From the NCBI RefSeq assembly GCF_036967215.1, contig NZ_CP146016.1, positions 62,001-126,000 on the forward strand: a stretch of 64,000 bases of DNA. The letters are read 5' to 3'. Position 1 is the stretch's first letter. The number at the start of each line of letters is the position of its first letter. Shown here piece by piece: positions 31,931-41,782 of the stretch. Source of the DNA: Sulfolobus tengchongensis. GTDB taxonomy: Archaea > Thermoproteota > Thermoprotei_A > Sulfolobales > Sulfolobaceae. The position numbers were made by a program, and so were the translations under genes. The notes beneath the pieces are model-generated. The model was not told the DNA's origin, did not search any database, and was given only the letters and a program-made list of their open reading frames with translations.

Positions 31931-32827
31931 ATGTCATCTACCTCAACGAGTGCGGACGAACTGTATAAGAAGATATCTGAGCTGAGAGAGAATATAGTCA
32001 GGTTAAAACAACTTAAATCAGAACTTCTTGAAAAAGCTAGAAAACTGAGAGAAAAGAGAAGAGAAAAAATATCTAAGGCAAAAGAATTAACAGAGCAAAT
32101 CAACACCTTAAGGCAAGAGTATAGAATAAGGCTGGAAGAATTTAATCAGTTAAAGGAGAGAAGGAAGAATTTGGCTGAAATAATTCAACAGATAAAGAAA
32201 GATTTTGAGGAAATTAAGAAATTATCCTCGCAGAATTTAGGTAATCCCGATGCCATTGAGAAGAAAATACGAGATCTTGAATGGAGATTACAAACTAGTT
32301 CATTAACATTAGAGGAGGAGAAGAAAATCATACAGAGAATTGCAGAACTGGAAAAGAAACTGCAGGATGCTAAGAAGGTTGCTAAAATAAAGGAGAAAAG
32401 AACAGAAGAGAAGGCTGAATTATTAGCTAAAAGAGTGGAGTTAAATTCTGTTAGAGAAAGAATCAAGGCAATTATAAATGAAATCAGTGAAAAAAAGAAT
32501 ATTATTAAAAGATTAATTGAAGAGAGAAATAAGTTGAGAGAAGAGATAGATAATCTGAGTAAGGAGATTGAAGAGATTTATAAGCAAGTAGAAAGTTTAA
32601 ACGCAGAAATTAAAACTAAAAGCGAAGAACTTAGCGAGAGCCAAAAAAGATTAAAAAGTCTTCAAGAAAATCCTGTTGCGATAAATACCACCGAGGTTAT
32701 TGAGAAGAAGAAGAAAGCAATAGAGGAGAAGCTCAAACAAAATAAGAGGCTATCTTTTGAAGAATTTTTAATACTTTATGGAGAAGTAGATAATAAGGAT
32801 GGTAAAGACAATAGTAATTTACATTGA
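31931..32827 (+). CDS. Archaeal coiled-coil protein (COG1340-like)
   Basis: 298 aa, almost entirely heptad-repeat coiled coil rich in Glu, Lys, Arg and Leu (about 8-280), with no globular domain of size and no Cys. A break with NLGNPDAIEKKIRDLEWRLQ at about 105-125 is the conserved landmark of the archaeal COG1340 group; function unknown. TATA AGTTATTTATACG (about 31893-31905) gives a leaderless ATG. It overlaps the DUF373 gene by 29 nt, so the pair is co-expressed. Confidence 0.82.
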   Translation: MSSTSTSADELYKKISELRENIVRLKQLKSELLEKARKLREKRREKISKAKELTEQINTLRQEYRIRLEEFNQLKERRKNLAEIIQQIKKDFEEIKKLSSQNLGNPDAIEKKIRDLEWRLQTSSLTLEEEKKIIQRIAELEKKLQDAKKVAKIKEKRTEEKAELLAKRVELNSVRERIKAIINEISEKKNIIKRLIEERNKLREEIDNLSKEIEEIYKQVESLNAEIKTKSEELSESQKRLKSLQENPVAINTTEVIEKKKKAIEEKLKQNKRLSFEEFLILYGEVDNKDGKDNSNLH

Positions 32828-33866
32828 CATTGACGATGATATAGGAGATTTAGGTTTTTTATCACCGATTGTTGGTGAAGAGAACTGTAAACTTGCTCTT
32901 GATAAGGCAGCATATTTTATGCCTACTGATTCTGATTTTAATTCAATGGTTGTAGCTTTTAATATATATAATGATCTTAAAAGAAAAGGAGAAGATGTTG
33001 AAATAGTCTTTATATCGGGGTCTAAAAAAGGAGGAATAGAATCTCAATTAGAATTTTCTAGAAAATTAGATAAAGTAATCGAAAAGTTATCACCAGAATA
33101 TGCAGTTGTGGTATATGACAGTCCAGACGACGCACGTGCGATACCTATTATCCAATCTAGGCTAAAAATTTCAGCTGTTCAGCAAGTTATTGTGGAACAA
33201 TATAGAGGGGTTGAGGAGACATATATGCTTTTAGCTAAGTATATAAGGAAGGCTATAACTGAGAAACGATATGCTAGAATTTTCTTGGGAGTGCCAGGTA
33301 TAGTACTAGCGTTAGCTGGCATATTAGCAGTTCTTAATTTATCTGTTTACATAGAGCCCACAATTCTAATAATATTAGGTGCAGCGATGATAATAAAAGG
33401 ACTTAAAATAGATGATCTTATAGAAAATTGGTGGGAGAACTCTACTATTATGGTCATCACGTCTACAGTATCAATTATATCTATTTTAATTGGTATAATA
33501 AACCTTTATATACAACTTCAATTAACGAAAGGTCTTAATGGCATTCAAGAGTTTGCATTTGCTATTCTGCAACTTCTTCCATATGCGTCATTTTCAGCCA
33601 TAATCCTATTTGGTGGTAAAGCTATATCGAAAGGTCTTAATAAAGATATTAGAGTCTGGCATGATATAATAAAGATTATAAATATAATTTTCATATATTT
33701 TGTATTATTTACTGTTATAAAAGATATCATTGATAATTCCTATATATTGACTGTACAATCATTATATGTATTAATATTAACTTCAATAGTAATTATCTCA
33801 ATATACATAACTTTGAGTGCATTAGAAAAATATGGAATATTAGAAAGGCTCATAAAAAGAATTTAG
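32799..33866 (+). CDS. DUF373 family membrane protein
   Basis: N-terminal soluble alpha/beta domain (about 1-160) with the family's acidic start IYIDIDDDIGDLGF and VVYDSPDDARAIPI, followed by six or so membrane helices from about 165 to 350. The function of DUF373 is unknown; the conserved Asp cluster suggests a metal or phosphoryl site. AAGG lies just before the ATG inside the coiled-coil gene. Its end overlaps the convergent small gene by 17 nt. Confidence 0.85.
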   Translation: MVKTIVIYIDIDDDIGDLGFLSPIVGEENCKLALDKAAYFMPTDSDFNSMVVAFNIYNDLKRKGEDVEIVFISGSKKGGIESQLEFSRKLDKVIEKLSPEYAVVVYDSPDDARAIPIIQSRLKISAVQQVIVEQYRGVEETYMLLAKYIRKAITEKRYARIFLGVPGIVLALAGILAVLNLSVYIEPTILIILGAAMIIKGLKIDDLIENWWENSTIMVITSTVSIISILIGIINLYIQLQLTKGLNGIQEFAFAILQLLPYASFSAIILFGGKAISKGLNKDIRVWHDIIKIINIIFIYFVLFTVIKDIIDNSYILTVQSLYVLILTSIVIISIYITLSALEKYGILERLIKRI

Positions 33867-34068
33867 TTAACTTATCTTTAACCTCTACTGGAAGATTATC
33901 CAATTTTATTGTAATCGCATCTTTAGGCTTCTTTTTATTTATAGAACTTGTTAGGATATATCTTTCGGGGGAGTTTTCGTCCCTAGCCTTTAACACTCTT
34001 ACTTTTATGTATTTACCATTTCCTAAATCTACGTAAACATACTTGCCATGTTTGAGCATTTTTAGCAC
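33850..34068 (-). CDS. Small conserved hypothetical protein, 72 aa
   Basis: A compact basic protein with strands KYVYVDLGNGKYIKVRVLKA and a short helix at the end (DNLPVEVKDKLTKFF). Fold suggests a small beta-barrel; no motif allows assignment. An earlier ATG pair (MLKML) fixes the start only loosely. It lies in a 28-bp divergent gap from the BadF-type kinase, and both genes are likely leaderless. Function unknown. Confidence 0.6.
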   Translation of the reverse strand: MLKMLKHGKYVYVDLGNGKYIKVRVLKARDENSPERYILTSSINKKKPKDAITIKLDNLPVEVKDKLTKFFL

Positions 34069-34096
34069 TAAAACTTTAATGACATTTTAATTTATA

Positions 34097-34948
34097 ATGT
34101 TTGTGGACTATCTCCTAATTGATGCAGGCGGTACATCAACTAAAGTCTATATTTATAGTGATGGTAAAATAACAAAACAGTATAGATTTAATCCAGCGAG
34201 TGTAGATAAGGTAGGACCAGATAAGGCAATTTCACAAATAACTCGTATAGTATCGTTGTTTAATATGCGATTTAAAGGGATTGCGATATCATTAGCTGGA
34301 ATAGATAGCGAGGTTATGGCTAAGAACGTTAAAGCTAGATTGTATCCAAATTTGAGCAGGTTCGCTGAGAAAGTAGTAGTGGAGCATGATGCTCATGTTG
34401 TGCTTTTGTCTAATGCTGACAAAGGTTGTATAACCATTTCCGGAACTGGAAGCATAGTATATGGATATGATGGAAAAAGGAGAATAGTGAAAGGTGATAG
34501 AGGTTGGTTAGTTGGGGATATATGTTCCGGTTTTTGGCTAGGTAGAGAATTCTTAAGGGAAGTTTTAAAGGAATTTCAAGGTTTATCTGATTCCAATTCA
34601 TTACTTCGTTTCTCAAATTTTAAGACTGAGGAAGAACTAGTAAAGTTTTTGTATGAGAACTCTTGTAATCCGTCAAAAATAGCTCAATTTTCTGTTAATT
34701 TACTTAATGCTGTAAAGCTAAATAACAGAAAGAGTATAAGGATTTTAAGTGATTGTATTTCAGAATTTTCTAGCATAATAAAAATGGTATGTGATGCCGT
34801 AAATTCTAATGTAGTTTATTATTTTGGCGGTATGTTTGAATCTCCAGTTTATGTATCATTTTTTAATAAAGAGGTTAGTAAAAGAGGAATAAAAAGTGTT
34901 AAGAGTAAAAGTATAACAAATGGTCTTCTTAAGCTTCTAGAGCTCTAG
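34097..34948 (+). CDS. BadF/BadG/BcrA/BcrD-family sugar kinase
   Basis: ASKHA-fold kinase; the closest functional group by motif is N-acetylglucosamine/hexosamine kinase. The phosphate-1 loop DAGGTSTKV, the phosphate-2 [12 protein letters not shown], and the adenosine motif FGGMFESPV are present, with the catalytic Asp in VEHDAHV and GDRGWLVGD. 283 aa is in range. The alternative is an activator ATPase of the 2-hydroxyacyl-CoA dehydratase type, but no Fe-S cysteines are present. Its 3' end overlaps tbp by 12 nt. Confidence 0.82.
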   Translation: MFVDYLLIDAGGTSTKVYIYSDGKITKQYRFNPASVDKVGPDKAISQITRIVSLFNMRFKGIAISLAGIDSEVMAKNVKARLYPNLSRFAEKVVVEHDAHVVLLSNADKGCITISGTGSIVYGYDGKRRIVKGDRGWLVGDICSGFWLGREFLREVLKEFQGLSDSNSLLRFSNFKTEEELVKFLYENSCNPSKIAQFSVNLLNAVKLNNRKSIRILSDCISEFSSIIKMVCDAVNSNVVYYFGGMFESPVYVSFFNKEVSKRGIKSVKSKSITNGLLKLLEL

Positions 34949-35533
34949 TTCCTCTTCCTCTTCTATTGGCTTTATGCAATCCATTTCAGCCAGTTTGTCA
35001 AATATTTTCTTTACAGCTTTAGATACTTCTTCTTCTCTTTTTGCTCCTGTTATTACCATTTTACCGCTGCTAAAAATTAGCAATACTACCCTAGGATCAT
35101 CCATTCTAAATATTAACCCTGGGAATTGTTCTGGTTCATACATGTTATTTTCAAGGAGAAATGCAGCCTTATCCAAGTTCACGTTTACATGTAAGTTGGC
35201 TGATGCTACTATATTTTGAATCTGTATTTTTGGCTTACCTACTATTTTTATTCCATATTTTTTAAGTGTTTTTATTATTCTTTTTACAGCTTTTATTAAT
35301 TCATCTGTGCTCTTAGCTCCAGTTACGACCATTTTACCAGATTTAAATATTAAAGCAGTAACCTTGGGCTGTTCTAGTCTAAATATTAATCCTGGGAATT
35401 GATCTGGATCGTATTCTATGTTAGGTATGCTTCTTTCCATTGCATACAGGTCTAAATTCTGTTCTAACGTTACTGTAGCTACGATATTTTCTATGTTTAC
35501 GATAGGTTTATACGAGGCTGATGAATTGGAGAT
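34937..35533 (-). CDS. tbp: TATA-box-binding protein TBP (non-canonical ATC start proposed)
   Basis: General transcription factor that bends the TATA box. Two saddle repeats are evident: [16 protein letters not shown]...[18 protein letters not shown] and [16 protein letters not shown]...[18 protein letters not shown], followed by the acidic tail EEEEELEL. The first in-frame ATG (35440) would delete the first two strands of repeat 1, so translation must begin earlier, yet the frame has no ATG, GTG or TTG between that point and the TGA at 35540-35542. ATC at 35531-35533 has AAGGTGA 6 nt upstream and gives 198 aa, the usual crenarchaeal length. Product identity is certain; the initiation codon is inferred. 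Confidence 0.95.
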   Translation of the reverse strand: MSNSSASYKPIVNIENIVATVTLEQNLDLYAMERSIPNIEYDPDQFPGLIFRLEQPKVTALIFKSGKMVVTGAKSTDELIKAVKRIIKTLKKYGIKIVGKPKIQIQNIVASANLHVNVNLDKAAFLLENNMYEPEQFPGLIFRMDDPRVVLLIFSSGKMVITGAKREEEVSKAVKKIFDKLAEMDCIKPIEEEEELEL

Positions 35534-35539
35534 GTGAGT

Positions 35540-35577
35540 TCACCTTAAAAACTTTTTGATTCTGAACTTATAAATCC
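35540..35577 (-). promoter_or_regulatory. tbp promoter and ribosome-binding site
   Basis: Minus-strand TATA GATTTATAAG (35568-35577) predicts initiation near 35546, exactly at the 5' edge of AAGGTGA (35540-35546). The leader would be about 13 nt, containing only the Shine-Dalgarno and ACTCAC before the proposed ATC start. The Shine-Dalgarno itself carries an in-frame TGA, so the coding region cannot extend further upstream. Confidence 0.65.
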
Positions 35578-35582
35578 CTCTT

Positions 35583-36338
35583 TTAAATAAGTATGTTCTT
35601 GATTAGGCCTAATTCAGGGAATTCCATTATACCTTCTCCCTCAATAATAACGTAGGGTTTTGCTTTTTCTAGAATTGCATGTTCTTTTACCAAATTACTC
35701 ATGTAATTTGAATGTATTAATGATATATCATTTCCTGCTTGGTATATTCCAATTGCTGGTAGCACTATAATTCGTGAATTATGCTTATCCTTTATTGGTA
35801 TTGATAAGAAACATTGTAATTTTCTAGAGAAGCCTAGCTTATCTCTTATTGACAACCTCGGATGTTCATGGCCTATAATATAAGTTATATTATCCTTTGG
35901 CTCTATTACCTTATGTCCATGAGTTATAAATATCTCTCCAAGATCTATATCTTCCACTAACTTCACATTATCGAACTTTTCAGTAACTAAAGAAATATAG
36001 TTATCGTGATTTCCCTTAACTATTGTGACTTCTACTCCATTTTCCTTTAAATATTTCAATATTTCAGTTAATTCATCTCTCTCTTGTTTAGTTAGTTTTT
36101 CGAATGTATGTTTGAAATCTCCATTTATTATTAATCTTTTAGTGTTAAATGTTGAAAACACTCTATTAACTACGTTAAAGAATCTCTTCTTTTGGATTCT
36201 AGGGATATATATGCCTTTTCTTGACATCTCTTCCTCATAGCCTATGTGCACATCAGAAAGTACTATACTATTATTTTGTTTTATGTAAAGCGCTGGCAAA
36301 TCTTCAGAAATGAAGATGCCTTTGGCTAGCTCTAACAT
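35583..36338 (-). CDS. Calcineurin-like metallophosphoesterase (COG1407)
   Basis: Two-metal phosphoesterase with the complete motif set: SDVHIGY, GDFKH, GNHDN, ITHGH and GHEHP. 251 aa. The COG1407 subgroup is the partner of Lhr-type helicases in bacteria; an Lhr-like helicase is encoded at 48.9-51.7 kb, though not adjacent. No signal peptide. It is divergent from dphB with 42 bp between; ATG with AT-rich TATTATCATATTTT upstream. Physiological substrate unknown, nucleic-acid ends or cyclic phosphodiesters are plausible. Confidence 0.88.
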   Translation of the reverse strand: MLELAKGIFISEDLPALYIKQNNSIVLSDVHIGYEEEMSRKGIYIPRIQKKRFFNVVNRVFSTFNTKRLIINGDFKHTFEKLTKQERDELTEILKYLKENGVEVTIVKGNHDNYISLVTEKFDNVKLVEDIDLGEIFITHGHKVIEPKDNITYIIGHEHPRLSIRDKLGFSRKLQCFLSIPIKDKHNSRIIVLPAIGIYQAGNDISLIHSNYMSNLVKEHAILEKAKPYVIIEGEGIMEFPELGLIKNILI

Positions 36339-36380
36339 TAAAATATGATAATATTAAACACAATTTTATACATTGTTTCT

Positions 36381-37154
36381 ATGAGCACCTTAAGTTTGGT
36401 AGGTCTTGGAATCTCTAGGAAATTTATAACTCAAGATGCCATAGATACGTTAAATAGTTCCGACATTATAATTTTCGATAAATATACATCACGATCATGC
36501 GATATAAATATCAATACGCTAAGGGAATTAGTAAAAGGAGAGAAAACCTTTATTGAGGCTGATAGAAACCTATTGGAAAATAACTCTAAAATTATCTTTG
36601 ATTATCTAGATAGAAATTATAATTTAAGTATAGCAAGTATTGGAGACCCATTAATAGCCACAACTCATATATCTATACTTATAGAAGTTAAGAGAAGAGG
36701 TCACCAGATTAAAATTGTTCCTGGAGTTTCTGTTCATTGTTATATTATATCTAAGTCTCTATTATCTTCTTATAAGTTTGGTAAGTCTGTTACAGTGACC
36801 TTTCCCTATGATAACTTTGTAGATCCAGCACCTTATACCGTAATAAAAGAAAATAAAGAAAGGGGCCTTCACACGATAGTATATCTCGATTTGAAAGAGG
36901 ATAAAGCAATGACTGCCAATGATGCAATACAGATTTTATTACAATTAGAGGAAAAATATAAGAAAAACGTAATTTCAAAGTCAGACATTGTAATAGTAGG
37001 GGCCAGATTAGGTTGTGATGACGAGAAAGTGATAGCACTTACCATAGAAGAGGCTCTAAGATTTAATTTTGGTAGTACACCACATATTATTATAATTCCC
37101 GGTAACCTTCATTATATGGAGGCTGATGCGATAAAATGGTTGTTGATGAGTTAA
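36381..37154 (+). CDS. dphB: Diphthine synthase
   Basis: SAM-dependent methyltransferase that tri-/tetra-methylates the modified His of elongation factor 2 on the way to diphthamide. The tetrapyrrole-methylase-like fold is clear from LSLVGLGIS at the start, [18 protein letters not shown] and [14 protein letters not shown] at the end. I chose ATG 36381 over 36345: the first 12 codons ([12 protein letters not shown]) precede the conserved LSLVGLG start that family members place at residue 3-5, and a TATA-like ATAATATTA sits upstream. 257 aa results. Confidence 0.94.
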   Translation: MSTLSLVGLGISRKFITQDAIDTLNSSDIIIFDKYTSRSCDININTLRELVKGEKTFIEADRNLLENNSKIIFDYLDRNYNLSIASIGDPLIATTHISILIEVKRRGHQIKIVPGVSVHCYIISKSLLSSYKFGKSVTVTFPYDNFVDPAPYTVIKENKERGLHTIVYLDLKEDKAMTANDAIQILLQLEEKYKKNVISKSDIVIVGARLGCDDEKVIALTIEEALRFNFGSTPHIIIIPGNLHYMEADAIKWLLMS

Positions 37155-37810
37155 GAAGCAGGGTAGAAAAGTACATTAAAGGTGTGGAAGAACGCTTAAA
37201 GAATGCTAACAGTGGTAGTAATAAGATAATAGAGCTAGCTAGGCTATATGCTGAAGATTCGAAATATTATCTGGAGAAAGGAGATTATGTAACTGCATTA
37301 GTGGATATAGTATATGCTGAAGGTTTGTTAGATGCTATAGAAATATATGAGGGTAAGGATCTCAAATCGAATGTATCAAAAAAGGTTTTTGTAGCTGGCA
37401 CCTTTGATATATTACACCCAGGGCATATAGAATTTTTAAAGGAAGCGTCAAAATATGGTAGAGTTTACGTAACTGTTGCAAGAGACTCCAACTCAGAAAG
37501 AATTAAAGGTAGAAAACCTATTAATGATGAGCAAACGAGATTAGAGATCGTTAAGAGTATAAGGTATGTTTTTGATGCCATATTAGGCGATAAGGAAGAT
37601 TTCTTAAAAAGTGTAGAAAGGATAAATCCCGATATAATCTTTCTAGGCCCAGATCAGAAAATGGATGAGAATAAACTTCTTGAAGAGTTAAGAAAACGTG
37701 GCTTAAATCCGCAGATAATTAGGTTAAAAGAAAGAATAAAGAAATGGCCCCATTCTAGTACTACAGAAATAATAAACGAGATTAAAAAAAGGTATTGCAA
37801 TTCTAGTTAA
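37136..37810 (+). CDS. ribL: DUF357 domain fused to FAD synthetase-type nucleotidyltransferase (RibL-like)
   Basis: An N-terminal helical DUF357 domain (about 1-75, [21 protein letters not shown]) is joined to a cytidylyltransferase-fold domain with [18 protein letters not shown] (HxGH), the [13 protein letters not shown] loop, and the C-terminal SSTTEI signature. Archaeal RibL adenylates FMN to FAD using this fold. ATG 37136 lies in dphB (19-nt overlap). Convergent on the riboflavin kinase gene with only 3 bp between stops, so the two steps riboflavin to FMN to FAD are side by side. Pantetheine-phosphate adenylyltransferase is a less likely alternative. Confidence 0.82.
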   Translation: MVVDELRSRVEKYIKGVEERLKNANSGSNKIIELARLYAEDSKYYLEKGDYVTALVDIVYAEGLLDAIEIYEGKDLKSNVSKKVFVAGTFDILHPGHIEFLKEASKYGRVYVTVARDSNSERIKGRKPINDEQTRLEIVKSIRYVFDAILGDKEDFLKSVERINPDIIFLGPDQKMDENKLLEELRKRGLNPQIIRLKERIKKWPHSSTTEIINEIKKRYCNSS

Positions 37811-37813
37811 GGT

Positions 37814-38386
37814 TTAAACATAAACTTCTATTGTCACTTCATCTCCATCTTTCAGATTTAGTTTTTCCCTTAGGTAGAATGGGGATATTATCTCTATTAC
37901 ACTCTTTGGATGAGTAGTTCGTAATGGCATTACGACTGCAGCTGGTTTTATCGAGTTAATTGAAGCTGGATATAGTTTTACCGCACCCAGTACTCTATCT
38001 TTCTGTTTATATTCTGGAATTAATAAAGAAGGAGATGAATCTAACAATAATCTGTTCTCTAATGATTGTTTATCGTATATTACAATATTTAATGTACCTG
38101 GATATGGATCAAATCCCATTATCTTATTTATCTGTGTTTTATAATATTCCATTGATAGGAATATTTTGCCTTCTCCAAGCCCTGATACAATATTACCTCT
38201 TATCTCAATACTGTGTAGTGACAATATTGCATCCTTTAAGCTGGTTAGGCACGTATTTAAAAACTTTTCCCCTTCTTCAGTTAACCTTATAATCTCTCCT
38301 TCCTTTGATATTATACGTACTATTAATTTATCTTCTTCCAGTTCTTTTAATTTGCGAGATATGGATTGCTGTGAAAAGTTTAGCAA
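37814..38386 (-). CDS. ribK: CTP-dependent riboflavin kinase with N-terminal winged-helix domain
   Basis: Archaeal RibK phosphorylates riboflavin with CTP. The kinase domain (about 62-190 here) has [11 protein letters not shown], the [12 protein letters not shown] substrate loop, and the C-terminal [20 protein letters not shown]. The coordinates use TTG 38386, the only canonical start in the frame, but that cuts the HTH after its first helix: the frame continues upstream in phase for 29 more codons with NACILAKII and QTELARLL, helices 1 and 2, up to the taw1 stop codon at 38474-38476 and without any ATG/GTG/TTG. The true N-terminus is thus undecided (see findings). Confidence 0.88.
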   Translation of the reverse strand: MLNFSQQSISRKLKELEEDKLIVRIISKEGEIIRLTEEGEKFLNTCLTSLKDAILSLHSIEIRGNIVSGLGEGKIFLSMEYYKTQINKIMGFDPYPGTLNIVIYDKQSLENRLLLDSSPSLLIPEYKQKDRVLGAVKLYPASINSIKPAAVVMPLRTTHPKSVIEIISPFYLREKLNLKDGDEVTIEVYV

Positions 38387-38473
38387 CCTAGCTAACTCTG
38401 TTTGTGTTACGTAAGATTTGCCCTTTGAATAAGTTATTATTTTAGCTAATATACAAGCGTTTGACTCATCTTT

Positions 38474-39550
38474 TCAAGTAGATCCCTCAGTACAACCTTG
38501 TTCTGCTTCCTTATATTCTCCACTCATATCATCTTCCATATCAATAGTTGCCCAATTCCACTTTTCATTCCATGCATTGCCAATTTTAATTGGCCTATCT
38601 AATTTGCTCAGCAGAACTATTCTACTAGGTACATGTTCTGACAGTACTTTATAACCAGTATATTTTGCTAATAGTTTAGAGAATTCTCTAATTTCACTAT
38701 GTTTTGGCATTGCATCTCTGCTTAATCTATATGTAGATGGGCCTACATGCATATACGCTTTAACTTCTATATAGGTTGGCATCGCAATTTCCATTAATTT
38801 TGCAAATTCTTTTGCGTCTTCCTCGCTCATATTATAGCCCTTTATCATCGTGAGCCTTATCACAGTAGGAGAGCTAAAGCTAGGTAAAATCTCTAAGGTT
38901 CTCATTACTAATTGCCATGAGTTAGCAACTACTGGCCTATTAATCATCTTATGTTTTATCTCATTAGGTGCTTGTAGAGATACAAATAATTGAGTAGGTT
39001 CCTCCTCTAGGCTTGCAAGTATATCTGGTCTTACACCACTCGTTACAAGAAATGTTGTTAAGCCTCTTTTATGGTATTCTTTTATTAGTTCTCCTAATTT
39101 CTCATAAAGTGTGGGCTCTCCAGTAAGGCTTATTGCAACATGTGCTGGTCTCATCGCATCCTTAACCTTTTGTATGCTAACGTCATCTCTGCCCAAATAT
39201 CCAGAAACTGCTCTCTTATGCTCTTCTATACTTCTTTCCACAATATATTCTGGATCATCATAAGTAGGCATTTTTGTATCATCCCATTCTAAGCCAACAT
39301 CCTCTGGTTCTAATCTCCAGCAATGTACACATCTAAACCAGCACCATGCTGCAGTAGGTGTCATCTGGACACACCTATGGCTTTCAATTCCATAAAACTT
39401 ACCCTTGTAGCACGATCTGTTAGTTACTAAAGCTTCATGAGTCCAATGGCATTTCTTATACGCACTATGGCTTCCGATAATGTGATACTTTTCTTTTTGT
39501 AACTCTTTAAATATCTCGCTTACTGTATCGATCCTTAAATTACTTTGCAT
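38474..39550 (-). CDS. taw1: 4-demethylwyosine synthase (radical SAM, Taw1/TYW1)
   Basis: Builds the tricyclic base at tRNA-Phe G37 from m1G and pyruvate. Radical-SAM cluster C70-x3-C74-x2-C77 in CWFRCVHC, and three further Cys at 34, 47 and 60, spaced by 13, bind the second cluster as in family members. [10 protein letters not shown] and [10 protein letters not shown] continue the barrel. 358 aa is typical. GTAATTTAAG precedes the ATG. The riboflavin kinase frame begins directly after its TGA in the same phase. Confidence 0.95.
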   Translation of the reverse strand: MQSNLRIDTVSEIFKELQKEKYHIIGSHSAYKKCHWTHEALVTNRSCYKGKFYGIESHRCVQMTPTAAWCWFRCVHCWRLEPEDVGLEWDDTKMPTYDDPEYIVERSIEEHKRAVSGYLGRDDVSIQKVKDAMRPAHVAISLTGEPTLYEKLGELIKEYHKRGLTTFLVTSGVRPDILASLEEEPTQLFVSLQAPNEIKHKMINRPVVANSWQLVMRTLEILPSFSSPTVIRLTMIKGYNMSEEDAKEFAKLMEIAMPTYIEVKAYMHVGPSTYRLSRDAMPKHSEIREFSKLLAKYTGYKVLSEHVPSRIVLLSKLDRPIKIGNAWNEKWNWATIDMEDDMSGEYKEAEQGCTEGST

Positions 39551-39583
39551 ATTATTTCCTCTATAACCTATTAGATTAAAAAA

Positions 39584-41008
39584 TTAGGTATTAATAGGTG
39601 CAGTTAAATTGTATAACTTTGTCACATTTTTCTCTATATAAGAAGCTATCTTAATTAAATACATATCTGATAAGTATTTACCCATTAACTGTAATCCTAT
39701 AGGCAGATTGTTATAAAATCCTGCTGGCATAGATAAAGCCGGTATAGCAGCTAAATTAGCTATTACGGTATTTAGATCCATTGCGTACATCTTTACAGGA
39801 TCATTAATTACCTCGCCAATTTTAGGAGGCAATATCGGCATTGTAGGAGAGATCAAGATATCATACTTTTTAAATAATTCATCTAGGCTCATTTTAATTA
39901 GATTTCTAATTTTTAATGCTTTTAGATAAAATTCTTCATAATATCCGGCACTTAAGATGAAACTGCCAAGGAGTATCCTCCTTTTTACTTCTATACCAAA
40001 AGCCTCTCCCCTATTTTTCGCGTAAACTTCCCTCCAACTTCCTTCCATATACCTACTGTAGCCATATCTAACTCCATCATATCTAGCTAAATTAGAGCTG
40101 GCTTCTGACATAGCTATAATATAATATGCGGGTAAGGCGTACTCCGCGTACCCTAATTTAGTCTCCTCTATTATTGCTCCTTCATTACTTAACTTATTTA
40201 CAATATTATTTATAGCACTTATTATTGGCTTTTCTGACATTTCTAAGATATCGTTAAGAATACCTATTCTAACTTTTTCTAATTTTTGCTCACTTATATC
40301 CAAATTAGGCGTAAAATCTATTGTTGTGGCGTCTCTTTCATCTGGACCCGCAATTATAGTGTAAAGTAATCCCAAATCCTCAGCGTTTTTAGCCATAGGT
40401 CCAATTTGCTCTAAACTATTAGCATAAGCTACTAAACCATATCTACTTACCGTACCGTAAGACGGTTTTAAACCAAAAGTAGCAGTATATGCAGCTGGTG
40501 CCCTTATAGAACCGCCTGTATCGCTACCTAATGCCAAATCAACGTAATCGGCTGCTAACGCAGCACCGCTTCCACCAGATGAACCTCCTGGAGTTCTTTC
40601 TAAATTCCAAGGATTTTTAGTGGGGCCAAAATAACTAGTTTCAGTAGTGGATCCCATAGCAAATTCATCCATGTTTGTTTTTCCAATGATAACTGCCCCT
40701 TCTTTCTTCAATCTTTCAATTACGGTAGCATCATATGGTGGTATATAATCCTCTAGCATTTTTGAAGCACAAGTTGTTCTAATTCCCCTAGTAGAAATAT
40801 TATCCTTAATTGCTATTAAAATTCCAGCTAACTTGCCACCTCTAACTATATTCTCCTTTACTTCGTTTAGTACTTCATTCTTGCTCCTTATCGTTATAAG
40901 TGCATTAATTGTCTTATCATACTTTTCTATTTTCTCATATGCTCTTTCAACGTACTCTACCGGATCTAGATTTCCATACTTTAGATCATCAACTAACTTA
41001 GTTATCAT
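39584..41008 (-). CDS. gatA: Asp/Glu-tRNA amidotransferase subunit A (GatA)
   Basis: Amidase-signature subunit of GatCAB, which corrects Asp-tRNA(Asn) or Glu-tRNA(Gln). Catalytic Ser-cisSer-Lys triad: Lys in AIKDNIST, Ser pair in [11 protein letters not shown]. The frame opens at ATG 41023, but a perfect GGTGAT (41015-41020) lies 6-7 nt before ATG 41008, which I take as the start (474 aa). gatC is immediately upstream on the same strand, the two genes nearly abut; gatB is not in the window. Confidence 0.94.
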   Translation of the reverse strand: MITKLVDDLKYGNLDPVEYVERAYEKIEKYDKTINALITIRSKNEVLNEVKENIVRGGKLAGILIAIKDNISTRGIRTTCASKMLEDYIPPYDATVIERLKKEGAVIIGKTNMDEFAMGSTTETSYFGPTKNPWNLERTPGGSSGGSGAALAADYVDLALGSDTGGSIRAPAAYTATFGLKPSYGTVSRYGLVAYANSLEQIGPMAKNAEDLGLLYTIIAGPDERDATTIDFTPNLDISEQKLEKVRIGILNDILEMSEKPIISAINNIVNKLSNEGAIIEETKLGYAEYALPAYYIIAMSEASSNLARYDGVRYGYSRYMEGSWREVYAKNRGEAFGIEVKRRILLGSFILSAGYYEEFYLKALKIRNLIKMSLDELFKKYDILISPTMPILPPKIGEVINDPVKMYAMDLNTVIANLAAIPALSMPAGFYNNLPIGLQLMGKYLSDMYLIKIASYIEKNVTKLYNLTAPINT

Positions 41009-41012
41009 TGTG

Positions 41013-41306
41013 CTAATCACCATAAGTTCTTGGTCCTACAATGTACCCGTTTTCCTTTCTTTTCACGTTTTTGAGAGCATTTTCTCTATCTAATGGTTCC
41101 CTTGGTGTATCTTTTCTTAATCTACTTTGTGGAAGAGGGTGAAATAATGGCTCTATATTACTCAAATCCAGTTCATTAATCTTCTCAAAGAACTCTATAA
41201 TATTTTTTATATCATTTTCTATCATTTTCTCCTCTTTTTCTTCTAATCTAATCAAAGATAAATTTTCTAAATGCTTAATTAATTTCTCATTAACCTCTAT
41301 TTTCAT
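41013..41306 (-). CDS. gatC: Asp/Glu-tRNA amidotransferase subunit C (GatC)
   Basis: Small helical subunit that stabilises Gat[12 protein letters not shown] and the [12 protein letters not shown] segment are the family hallmarks, with the C-terminal basic extension that winds around GatA. The start is ATG 41306, with AGTGAT just upstream rather than the longer frame from 41315; 97 aa. TATA GAATATATAAAC (41331-41342) is the operon promoter. Confidence 0.9.
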   Translation of the reverse strand: MKIEVNEKLIKHLENLSLIRLEEKEEKMIENDIKNIIEFFEKINELDLSNIEPLFHPLPQSRLRKDTPREPLDRENALKNVKRKENGYIVGPRTYGD

Positions 41307-41413
41307 TGTTATCACTTTAGCGGGGGTAGTTTATATATTCATTCAGCCAGTAAAAATGTACATTAATCTATCCGAAATAATTTTAAATTAAACTTTTCAT
41401 AATCTACATTGTT

Positions 41414-41782
41414 GTGAACAGAAGCAAGTTGGATAATTTACACTGGTTAGGATTAGATGAGGCACTTAATTATGGCTTTTCTGAGGCAGAAACATTAGGT
41501 AAGAACTTCATTGGCATTACATTAGATAATGGAGATGGTTTAATCTTGTACGTGAACCCCTACTTAAATGAAATATATAGGATACTTCTAATGAGTAAAT
41601 CTAAATATAACTTAACATCAATAGGAGTATTTTCAAATTTTAGTGGGGATAAATACTTTATTTATGACGTGAAAGATACTTCAGAGCTTATAAATATCTT
41701 TGGTCAAAATGTTAAGGTTATATATGTTGAAGTGATCAAGGATGTTCTCGAAGACTTTTTATATCAAGCAATGGATAGATGA
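41414..41782 (+). CDS. Conserved hypothetical protein upstream of XPB, 122 aa
   Basis: I do not recognise this protein. It begins with GTG after a short AT-rich stretch (ACTTTTCATAA), and a TATA-like element 20-25 nt before the GTG suggests a leaderless message. The middle is beta-rich ([20 protein letters not shown]), and the tail is helical. Its 3' end overlaps the XPB ATG by 41 nt, so the two are coupled; a role as an XPB cofactor is possible but unsupported. It is not Bax1, which is larger and nuclease-like. Confidence 0.65.
   Translation: MNRSKLDNLHWLGLDEALNYGFSEAETLGKNFIGITLDNGDGLILYVNPYLNEIYRILLMSKSKYNLTSIGVFSNFSGDKYFIYDVKDTSELINIFGQNVKVIYVEVIKDVLEDFLYQAMDR

Noticed and set aside
36345-36380. 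Twelve-codon N-terminal extension of diphthine synthase
   Set aside because: Hydrophobic [12 protein letters not shown] does not fit the family start, and a TATA element overlaps it; ATG 36381 is preferred.
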